Of a stretch of 64,000 nucleotides of DNA, positions 56,190 to 64,000 are shown in pieces; positions within the stretch are counted from its first letter, which is position 1, and each line of letters begins with the position of its first letter. The notes under the pieces are model-generated. The model did no database searches and had not been told where the DNA came from. It worked only from the letters and a program-made list of their open reading frames with translations. The DNA lies in the NCBI GenBank assembly GCA_033026295.1, contig CM065170.1, positions 32,438,780-32,502,779 of the forward strand. Direction: 5' to 3'. The position numbers and the translations under genes are program-made. The DNA comes from Channa striata. Lineage: Eukaryota; Chordata; Actinopteri; Anabantiformes; Channidae.

Positions 56190-56650
56190 TTTCTGCTGCT
56201 CCGAGTCTCTCCTGGCTGGTGCGTTCGCCACACAGCAAGACGACCTGTGCAACACCTTCCCCAGGCCAGATGGCGGTGTCGAAGGCGACAGGAGCAGCAG
56301 AAATCTGCCAGAGCAATCTGCTGCGAGCAGGTGTCGGCTAATTGTCTCTGAGAGCCGAGGCAGCGGCGGGCGCGTGCCAGCGCTACCTGAGTGGAAACAA
56401 ATATCTTCATTTACCCACGCTTTTGTTGAGGGAGCGCGCTTCCAAGCTCGGAAATATAATAGGCCAAGCCCAGAAGAGAGAGGAGGCTGGTGGGCTGGAG
56501 CAGGCAGCCAAACAAGTGTACCTTTTGTCAAACGGAGAAGAAGCCACAACGACTCTTGGGGCCGCAGGCGGCAAAACAGTCTTGACAATCAGTATTGTGC
56601 TTAAGTGGATGCAGGAGGAAGAAAAACTAAACTCTGGCAACATGACAGGA
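56190..56650. promoter_or_regulatory. Candidate regulatory block with YY1/CTCF-like core
   Basis: CpG-bearing unique sequence. CAGATGGCGG at 56267-56276 fits both the YY1 core and the central part of the CTCF motif. Other pieces are GCTGCGAGCAGGTGTCGG (E-box CAGGTG), GGCTAATTGTC, GGAAATATAATAGGCC and TTGACAATCAGTATTG. Both strands carry long open frames (about 140 and 150 codons), but the peptides show no recognisable family and no splice pair frames them. Confidence 0.42.
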
Positions 56651-56654
56651 GACT

Positions 56655-57565
56655 GTTATTCAGAGTTTGCATTTCAGGAAACGTTCCTTTAGAGCTAATT
56701 TACTTTTCTTATTTAAGAGCTTAACCGTATGTTAAAATGGCACGGCTTGCTTTGAGCTTGCGCGGCGTCTCCCTTATTATAGCCACAAAGCCCTCAGCCG
56801 GTTCACACATGGCTAAGGAGAGCGAATTCCACATGCACTCTGCGTTTTATTCAGGTGCCGGCTCGCTGCTTCGTGGACTGACATTCCCATTGTGTATTTA
56901 GAGGGAAGGAGGGGCTCCGGGTTGGGATGTTCAGTCTGACAACAGACTTTCTGTTCCTTGTCAAGAGATCTTTCAGATGGAGCCGTCCGACCGTAGACAG
57001 GGAAGCAAAGTGCCTCTAATTTAAGTGGTTCTCTTTTCACAGACTTCTCAGAAATCTTGCTACAAACTGATCATATGTAATGAATTATTCCCAGAGACTT
57101 TTTCACTTTATGTGATTGTATTTCTTTCTTTGAGTCAGGTGTAGATGACGATAATTTTGCAGCAACTGCAAGCCGAAACTCCACCAAAGCAACCCATAGT
57201 CTGCAATAAGCAGCCAGATAATTGCACTTGTACTCCAGCTGAAAGTAACGTTTACATCCTTTGAAATGTAGGAAATAACAGTGAGGTAGAAGCAGAAGAG
57301 GCAGGTTGAGGTAAAGTGGGTACGCCAATGAAGCTAATTACAAAAGTGAATTCATAAGATCCCACCAGGGGTTCACTGGACATCAGAGTTTGATGATATG
57401 TTACGTTGGAAGAACATCTGAGTGGGAATTTCATTTGGAGCTGTGGGACCACTGCTCCTGCTGCCACCGCCGACCATTGCCTCAGTCCAGATGCGTCCTA
57501 CAGAGCGCTCCCTGCTATGGGAGAAGCGAGAGCGGCTCTATTTTTAAATCTCAAATAGGAGTCGA
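56655..57565. other. Non-coding stretch, no gene recognised
   Basis: Unique sequence. CCACCAGGGG near 57362 is a partial CTCF-like core, too short to call. Confidence 0.5.
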
Positions 57566-57569
57566 GTCC

Positions 57570-57690
57570 TTAAAAGCTTCCCACGATACTGATTGATCCC
57601 CTGACCCGGCTCTCCTCAGGCTTTCCCCTGGTCCATTAAGGGCTGTGTCACCAGAGGAGTTATTGCATTACCATGTGTGGCCTCTGTTGT
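57570..57690. promoter_or_regulatory. Weak candidate regulatory block
   Basis: GGTCCATTAAGGGC, TCACCAGAGGAGTTATTGC and GCATTACC in unique sequence. Thin motif support. Confidence 0.2.
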
Positions 57691-57699
57691 TTCTAAAGC

Positions 57700-58585
57700 A
57701 GGAAGTGCCCAGTCAGGTTTAAGTGTGCTGTTTCCCCAGAAGCCCCCGTTGAGATCGGAGTTTAACCCCACTTCCTGCCGTTTGCAGCTTGTACGCTTAA
57801 ACAGCTCCGTTCAAACTCCTACAACTTTGGCCCAATCGCGTGTCCAGCATGATTCAGCTGGATGTCATGCAAAAAGACAATAAAAAAAGAGGCAATACTT
57901 GATACAAATCACAAAGTTGAGAACAATTTCCACAGTGATAAGACCAAGTCTGCAGGGACAGTTGGTATGAAGAGTTGAAGATACACTCATACTCCTAAAC
58001 TATTCTAATTGTTTACTCTGCATCTTGAAGTTTGATATTCATCATAACAAAAACTACAATGCATAACTTTTCTCAAACATTTTTTTATAGAAATATGAGC
58101 CAAAACATGTCTCATTGTGGTGAGATTATGTTGAGCTTTGCCCTTATGAACAATCAGAGAATTTTTCTGCAGCTTCACATTCATACTGGCTCATCAAATG
58201 TTCAGAGCTTGTTGTAGTGTAGCAGATGATAGCAGAGCACAGCAGAGCAGGGAGAAGGAGGGCTGGGTGCAGCGCTACTGTCCTGTAGTCTGATGAATAC
58301 TGTGAGGCATTAAACAAAATGGCTGCAACATTTTTAAATAATTAAATGATTGGCTTTTCACACAACGGCTGACCAACTTGATCACAAAGCGAAGCGTAGA
58401 GGATCACACATTTCGTCAGGGAGCACATAGAAAAACATTTGGATAAACCCTGTCTCCCATCCACTCATTTACAACAGTTTTACTCCTTCTCTTTGTACAT
58501 TTGAGTGTCACTTTACTAGGGGACCATAAAATACAGTGTTGATCCAGTTATTTTACACCAGTTTTTATATGACAGGCTTTATTGT
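57700..58585. other. Non-coding stretch, no gene recognised
   Basis: Unique AT-rich sequence with a short GCAGAGCACAGCAGAGCAGG imperfect repeat at about 58232. No gene recognised. Confidence 0.5.
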
Positions 58586-58589
58586 GCGT

Positions 58590-58900
58590 TATGTTGTAGC
58601 TCATTCCTCAGCACCCTACAACAGCTAACTGGTGTGTAATTACAGCTTGTAGTGAGCGGCCAGACGGAGCGATATGCGAATGAGACTCTGCAGGAGCGCT
58701 TGATTTATGAAGCCTTACCGTGCTGCACGTGGGGTATCAAAGTTCCCGCTCACCTTACTCCTCTGTACACGGAGGCTGGAGGAGGACTTTGCCCATTTGT
58801 GCTTCACTCACTTTCCCCTCTCCCATGCTGAGTAACGGGAATAAATTCTGAATCTGTCCCCAAAATGTAATAATATCCAGCAGCAATAGCTCTTGACCCA
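58590..58900. promoter_or_regulatory. Candidate regulatory block
   Basis: GTGTAATTACAGC, AGTGAGCGGCCAGACGG, GCGATATGCGAATGAG, GCGCTTGATTTATGAAGCC, CTGCACGTGGGG (E-box CACGTG) and AATGTAATAATATCC. CpGs and TAAT cores alternate in unique DNA, as in the other strong blocks. A minus-strand segment at about 58759-58830 has plausible splice borders but its only open frame ends in a stop. Confidence 0.42.
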
Positions 58901-59186
58901 GAAGAGACAGAAATATGTATAAAACAAACAATCCATGCGGAGAAAGTACCCTGGCTTTACGAGAGCGAATACTTGAAGGTGACCCCTGGCTCAGTGAAAT
59001 GCGGTAGATCATTTGTGATGGAGCTTTTACTTGTCAGAGGATAAGTGCATCAGGACAGGGTTAAAGACACAGACAGCTTTTGTAGTTACTGTATTAATAC
59101 TTGTCTCATGCAAACAGAGCCAAATATTATATTAAACAACTCAGACTAACAACTCAATAATTTACTTTTAAACTTTGTTGCTTATT

Positions 59187-59345
59187 AGATAAGATAAGAT
59201 AAGATAAATCTTTATTGATTCCACATGAGGGAAATTTACTTGTCACACAGCTCACAAGTAAAAGCATGCAATAGAAGCAATAAAATCAACAAAGATTACT
59301 TATATTTGGACAATAGACAATAAAAATTCATTCATTATCAAATCG
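59187..59345 (-). mobile_element. 3' tail of a teleost non-LTR retrotransposon or SINE
   Basis: On the minus strand the sequence ends TAAATTTCCC...ATCAATAAAG followed by (TTATC)4, seen on the + strand as AGATAAGATAAGATAAGATAA at 59187-59207. The combination of an AATTTCCC box, an AATAAAG signal and a short tandem tail is a very common 3' end of fish LINE/SINE copies. The element is 5'-truncated; I see no reverse-transcriptase coding sequence. The upstream limit, possibly out to about 59570, is uncertain and the exact family is unassigned. Confidence 0.6.
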
Positions 59346-59349
59346 TTGG

Positions 59350-60040
59350 TGCAGTTGATCTATTATACCCGCTTCCTGATAATAAATAGTGTTTAGCAAT
59401 GGTAATTATCACGACACATCTAACTGCAACACCTCAAAAACCTGAAACTTGGCCTGATGCTTGCGACTCCTGAGGTACAGCTTCAACTCAGGCACCAAGC
59501 GCTGAAACGGACATGTTTTCTCTGTCTTCTCAGTGTAGGATTCACCCAGTCTCTTCCTCAACAGTCAGCACCGTGTGCCTGAAATGAAATCTATGAAAAC
59601 AATATGTAGTGCAGTATTTCATAATTTGCTTGCGTGTTTGTGTCACGTTTAAATTGAACTTTAAGACTTTTTGTACAGATTCCTTGCATAATGTTAGGAA
59701 GCTGAAAATGCAGATCTTATAATGTTTTTCTTTTAATGAACACTCAGAAGGTTCTGGATCAAATTAGGAACAGACCTGTAGTTCAGTATGTAAACTCAAA
59801 CACACACTCAGCAGGCATGCTGAAGACGACTTACCCGCACACTCTTATGATAGACAGGGTGGGCCTACTACACACATTTTGAGGCTACCTTTGCCACAGA
59901 TTTAATAATTCCCATACACATGCACATTAAGTTGGTCCAAAAAGTAGATAATCCAACCAACCACCTGCTTCCCACCCTCTGGCAGTTGTTTTGATTTTCC
60001 GTTTAATGGAATTTACATTTTCTAATATGCTTCTTTTCAT
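59350..60040. other. Non-coding stretch, no gene recognised
   Basis: May include more of the truncated retroelement body out to about 59570. The rest is unique with no coding signals. Confidence 0.45.
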
Positions 60041-60044
60041 AATC

Positions 60045-60189
60045 GAAGTATGATGACGGCGCCATAAGCTCGCCGAGCGGCACAGCTGTGTACGCCAGTG
60101 CGCTCGGCTGGAGATGAATCGGTGTGTTTAACTGTTTGTCCTCACAGTACCTTCGCCGCGTCGGAACAAGTCGAGTGCATAAATCCAAT
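60045..60189 (+). promoter_or_regulatory. CpG cluster, possible promoter
   Basis: About a dozen CpGs in 145 bases, including GCTCGCCGAGCGGC and CTTCGCCGCGTCGG. GCCGAGCG at 60072-60079 is the reverse complement of CGCTCGGC at 60101-60108, and the nine bases GCGCTCGGC recur at 60207-60215. The cluster immediately precedes CCAATATGGCGTC, a YY1-type motif over an ATG, an arrangement seen at many TATA-less vertebrate promoters. The island is small, so confidence is limited. Confidence 0.35.
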
Positions 60190-60253
60190 ATGGCGTCGTC
60201 TGCCCGGCGCTCGGCACAGGTGCTGCGCAAGAAATGCAGCAGAGTTTACACTG
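60190..60253 (+). CDS. Possible first coding exon, unrecognised
   Basis: An ATG at 60190 sits within a YY1-type AATATGGCG context and opens 21 codons reading MASSARRSAQVLRKKCSRVY and a final T, plus one base, before a GTAAAT donor at 60254. The peptide is basic and free of acidic residues, like a mitochondrial targeting sequence, but I do not recognise it. Unspliced, the frame stops at 60267. A candidate acceptor, TTATTTGCTCAG near 60889, would continue the frame only about 22 codons to a stop. A chance ATG in a CpG-rich enhancer is the main alternative. Confidence 0.2.
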
Positions 60254-60269
60254 GTAAATTTGCTTAAAT

Positions 60270-60885
60270 ATTTAGTCGCTAATAAAGGCTGGACTGTCAT
60301 TTAAAAGGACTTTACTGTATCTTTCCCTCTATATTGGTGGGTAAGGTGATTCTATCAGGGATATATGCCTTGACCATGTTGTGAAACACACTTTTGCAGT
60401 TTCCAATTCTAATTTGGCATTAGTTGTTGTTCTTTTTCCGAAAGCAAAGATGCTGCGGTTGCTTGGTAATCTTAATTTAGGATGGAACTCCTCAGTCATT
60501 TCCAGTGAAGGTTTATAGACTGAGTCATCATGGGGGAATGAACTTTCTGAAACATGTTTTTTTCCATTAAGTGTAGTGGGTTGAAGTGGTGCAGTAAGTT
60601 ATGAAGAATCAGACAGTTCTCTGGAACATAAAGTATCCCAAAAGTATTTTTCTCTTCAAGTACTTTTATGGATATAACCTTACACTTAGTGGTGGAAGCA
60701 GCAGGCAGATCACACGTATGGAAAAGTGTACAAGGGGACATGTACGCTTGTTACAAGTGTAGTCAACTGGAATTCAGTAATATCATTTTAATGTGGGGAT
60801 TGATGTGCTGAACAGTATAATTCTGGATGTTGACATTTCAGAAACTAATACTATAAATAGCTTTACGACTCTTTTGGTTATTTGC
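60270..60885. other. Non-coding stretch, no gene recognised
   Basis: Unique AT-rich sequence with no supported features. Confidence 0.5.
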
Positions 60886-60889
60886 TCAG

Positions 60890-61270
60890 GACACAAGCCA
60901 CGATCAATCACTTCCTGGACACTGCCCACGAACGAGCAACAGCAGCAAAACCACTGATGAATTTTCATCTGCTAATTGCTGATGCGTCGACGTCGTCACC
61001 GTTTGCTCTTGTGAAAACAGAGATTAAAATGCATTCTCGTCGCCCGCTTTGCCCTTTGTGTCAGCCTCGTTTTACCAACCACTTGTGGCCGGGAGACCTT
61101 AACGGGCCGCGAGTTGGACATCAAACACAGCCTTTGGTCTGACCTTTGGTTGCCCCCGAGGGCACATTTGACCAGACGGGCTATTTAAAACCAGCACTTC
61201 ATACACAGATGGAGTAACCTCATCTATAAAAACGTCTCACACTATTATTGCGAAGGCTAATAACGGGTTT
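60890..61270. promoter_or_regulatory. Candidate regulatory block
   Basis: CTGATGCGTCGACGTCGTC, AGATTAAAATGC, AACGGGCCGCGAGTTGG, GGCTATTTAAAACC (MEF2/TATA-like) and TATTATTGCGAAGGCTAATAACGGG. Retained CpGs and AT cores in unique sequence. A plus-strand frame across part of it has no recognisable domain. Confidence 0.33.
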
Positions 61271-61274
61271 GATT

Positions 61275-62935
61275 CAGTTGCTAGTGCAGGGACGCAGTCG
61301 AGCTTTAATTGTCCAGGTTGTAAAAGGTTTGTGTGACCTTTTCAGATGAGGATGGATGACTGGATGACCATGATTGGAAATTGCCTCTCAGCTTGTTTGA
61401 TGCAGGAGGAAAAACCCTTAGGTGCTGCTCTTGTACCCAAATGTCATTTGGTAAACACCAGTAACCTGTTGCAGTAGCACGTGTTGTAAACTTTGTGAGG
61501 CCATTGTTGCTTTGAAATGCCTGCATTCAGTGTGTGCACGTCAATCTGTCTCCGGTTCTTTCCTCAAGTAGCTTCTGATATAAAATCGAAAATGTTTGAT
61601 TCCCTTCCTTTTGTTGGAGCTCAGCACACAAGGGCTAATGTGACTAGCATAACTAGCGTCTCTCTGCCACATTTGTCCCAAACTCAGCCCCAGTCTTCGT
61701 CACAACGTTTATCTCGGAAACCTGTGCATCTCTGCTGCTTTCATGCATTTTGCCGCCTTATTTTACTCTTTTTCTCACCCTCTGGCTTCTTAATGGTGCC
61801 TTATAAAGACACAAGACTGGAGCTTTCTACTCAGCATACAGTGCTGGTTAACTGATGGCTCTACAGTCCACCCCTACTCAATTTGACTCCCACTGTGCCC
61901 CCGAACATACACTAACTCTCTGCACTTCCTTCCACAACGATTTCCTTCCCTGGCCTCTTAAGAGCTACATGGCGATTATACAATACCTCACAGTTGGCTG
62001 GAAGCCGCTGCGCTTTGTGTGACTTAAGAGGGAAGGATGGAATAGAGTCAAACAGTCATTTCACTCTCCGCTGACTCTTTGGCCCACAGATGAAATGTGC
62101 TCCCTCAGTAGAGCCTGGCTGGTTTCTTTTCCAGCTCACTTTCTCTACATCGCGCAGACTATGAGAGAAGTCCAGCGGCACTGTGGCGTTTGGGATAATC
62201 AACCAAAATCTAGAAATTGGGACACACAGATTTGCCTGGTTCTAGTTGTACGTTTAGATCTAGACTCCATCTACCTAAAGGAAGTCATTGTTAATAGATT
62301 TGAATAATAAGAAGCTGAAAAATGGATGAGCTTTAATCGATGCTCTTCTCTGGTTGGTCAGAAAGGAGAGCCTCGATCAAAAACTGAATATCTCTGCACC
62401 GCTGTCAGTGCTGTTCAGTGATTCTGACTCTCGGGAGGCTGCAACCGACCCCATATTTCTTAAAATATTTGATAAAATGTTGCACACTCTAGCTTTAAGG
62501 TCATGACAGTTTTTAGTTGTCTGAAGGAACATTTTAATTTTGTTAAATATTAGATACATTTGAGCTTGCATTAAACGTATTTTCCTTATTTTCTCTACCG
62601 TTCTACTGCTTTCCACTGTAGAGTATACACACTACTAATACACACTTTTCATAGATTTATCTTTTTAGGACTTCTCCAACTGCAACAATTAAAGTTGCAC
62701 CTGTTACCTCACCTGACACTGCATCCCCCGTTGATTTGTAATGGTCTTTTCTGTATGAGCGCCATTAAAAACCAGAGCCCCGTTACCCGACTGCATCACC
62801 CATTGACCCTGCAGCACTGTGGGAATTTGTCTGACTCAATTGTTTAGAGAAAGGTGAAATGTTTATTCCTATTAGCCGCCTTCCACACAAGATACAGTAT
62901 TGACCCAGAGGAATGTATGATCGGCTATCACAAAT
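61275..62935. other. Non-coding stretch, no gene recognised
   Basis: Unique sequence. Several short frames occur, the longest 112 codons at 61517-61855, without recognisable products. The end GTTGCACACTCTAGCTTTAAG near 62478 resembles edges of some fish repeats but is too short to call. Confidence 0.5.
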
Positions 62936-62940
62936 TACAG

Positions 62941-63056
62941 CTGCTGTGTCTACGTGGCTCTGCTCCAGTGCTGCCGAGGCATCACCGAGCGGTGCGGGGG
63001 ACATGCAAACACAACCTAGGAAGAAGAAAAATCGATGCAGTCTAGTCAGATGTTAG
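62941..63056 (+). other. Candidate exon with strong donor, probably non-coding if real
   Basis: CAAATTACAG at 62931-62940 could be an acceptor, though its pyrimidine tract is weak. GTTAG before GTAAGT at 63057 is a near-consensus donor. All three frames between meet a stop (TAG), so an internal coding exon is excluded; a 5' untranslated or non-coding RNA exon remains possible. It would precede the acceptor-like site at 63974. Confidence 0.2.
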
Positions 63057-63059
63057 GTA

Positions 63060-63840
63060 AGTTGTCCCCGACGTTTGCTTTAGGGACACGAACAGTTGTT
63101 TAATAAGACCCCGAGCATCTCCAATCAATGGGAGCCTTCCATTTCTCCGTTTTGAAATCAATGGTGCTGCTTGATGCAACACTGCTGAGTTCTTGAGAGG
63201 TGTCTTCATCGCTGGACCACACAACCACTGCTGCACTTTACTTGAGTTTGATTTTTTTTTTTCTTCTTTTTGAAGTATTGGGATACACGTAGCCCTTGTG
63301 TATATCTGTGGCATAAAGAGTTTACGCTCCAGGAGCTTTGCCGAGCACAGGAACCAGCCGTAAGTGCAACGCCAGAGTCGTCAGTGCAGGAAGTTAAGGA
63401 GTGAACGTGTCAAACCTAACAACAGGTGTAACTAATGTGTTTCCATGTGTCAAAGAAATTGTCAGTGAAATACATAAATGGAAGGTGAGACATGTGTTGT
63501 AGTCTCTATATTCTATTACTGACAAAGCATCTGGGACACAAGTGGAAATTCTTCATGAATGGATTTTATTAGCAAAGCGTGTGTGCACCTATAGAAACTG
63601 CACAGGTTCAAAGTGTGAGCTGCGTTTGAGCCAGAATCAATATCAGTGAAACAGGAAAGTGCATGTGTACGTGTATTCTTGTTTGTTGGTATGATCAAAA
63701 CTGCAAGATCAAGTACCTTTCAAAGACAGTTTAAATCCTGTGAACTGTGCGTTTGTGCACACATAACCGTCACCCACACAGAGAAAGGAGGAAAAAAGCA
63801 CATCATCAGAAGCATAACCTGCTCTGAACGTCATAAAATG
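63060..63840. other. Non-coding stretch, no gene recognised
   Basis: Unique sequence with a T-rich run at 63249-63268. No supported features. Confidence 0.5.
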
Positions 63841-63844
63841 TGTC

Positions 63845-63974
63845 ATTTACTGTATTTTAATTTGTCTCTCCGTCTCTGCCTCATCCTCCTTCCCCCCTCC
63901 CCTGTCCTCCCCCTCTTCCGCCCTCCCCTGTCATATTGATGTGCGCCCCCCTGTCGAGTCCCCTGCACTACCAG
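63845..63974 (+). promoter_or_regulatory. Long AG-free pyrimidine tract ending in a 3' splice-site-like CCAG
   Basis: From about 63813 to 63956 there is no AG dinucleotide, and from 63860 the strand is dominated by C and T. A branch-point-like TGTCATATTGAT lies near 63929-63940, and CACTACCAG ends at 63974. AG exclusion upstream of a CAG is a classical acceptor signature. The 26 bases that follow are open in one frame only, reading MTNCYLAP after GT. Too little is visible to recognise a gene; a low-complexity pyrimidine run is the alternative. Confidence 0.33.
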
Positions 63975-64000
63975 GTATGACTAACTGCTATCTTGCTCCC

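Noticed and set aside
57362..57371. CCACCAGGGG as a CTCF site
   Set aside because: Only the first ten bases fit; the GGC part of the consensus is missing.
58759..58830. Minus-strand segment with acceptor-like TTACTCAG and donor AAG before GTGAGC
   Set aside because: The only open frame ends in TAA just before the donor; the region is better explained as a regulatory block.
1..64000. CRISPR arrays, operons, phage or bacterial islands
   Set aside because: No regularly spaced direct repeats, no ribosome-binding sites, no long contiguous coding, and repeat content is that of a vertebrate genome.

Overview
The window looks like nuclear DNA of a vertebrate, most probably a ray-finned (percomorph-type) fish. 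The signs are many long (TG)n/(CA)n microsatellites, a (GACA)n run, two degraded retrotransposon 3' tails of kinds common in teleosts, and no mammalian or bird repeat families that I recognise. There are no bacterial features: open frames are short, mostly without ribosome-binding sites, and several of the longest come from simple repeats (His/Thr or Cys/Val strings). The fish assignment is an inference, not a database match. I recognise no protein-coding gene, rRNA, tRNA or microRNA anywhere in the 64 kb. || Layout. 1-3 kb: quiet sequence, then GC/CpG-rich patches at 1.8-1.95 and 2.7-3.03 kb. 5.0-5.6 kb: alternating TG and CA repeats. 6.28-6.51 kb: a small element with inverted-repeat ends (MITE-like), with a probable decayed relative at 46.74-47.0 kb. 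6.6-7.9 kb: regulatory-looking unique blocks. 8-14.5 kb: mostly featureless, with large TG and GACA repeats at 10.9-12.1 kb. 14.6-18.8 kb: the densest run of regulatory-looking blocks. 20.98-21.16 kb: a long polypurine tract. 21.5-24 kb: more blocks. 24.3-28.3 kb: quiet, with twin TG repeats and a retroelement tail. 29-37 kb: spaced blocks, the clearest at 32.3-32.5 and 36.3-36.66 kb. 38.8-41 kb: a long methionine-free open stretch and one splice-bounded candidate exon. 41-46 kb: CA-rich, then quiet. 46-48.3 kb: blocks. 49-55 kb: mostly quiet, with CA and TG swarms. 55.3-58.9 kb: blocks. 59.2 kb: retroelement tail. 60.05-60.27 kb: a CpG cluster with a possible start exon. 63-64 kb: splice-site-like sequences pointing out of the right edge. 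|| Interpretation. The simplest reading is a gene desert or a very large intron next to, or inside, a developmental regulator gene. TAAT homeodomain cores, octamers, E-boxes and locally retained CpGs are packed in unique-sequence blocks, while the DNA between them is repeat-poor. If there is a host gene on the + strand, its next exon may begin at about 63,975. The 'regulatory' calls rest on composition and motifs in one sequence; conservation could not be tested, so their confidence is modest. I found no evidence of a new multi-gene system. The best leads are the regulatory cluster at 15.6-17.0 kb, the MITE-like family, and a few splice-bounded candidate exons.
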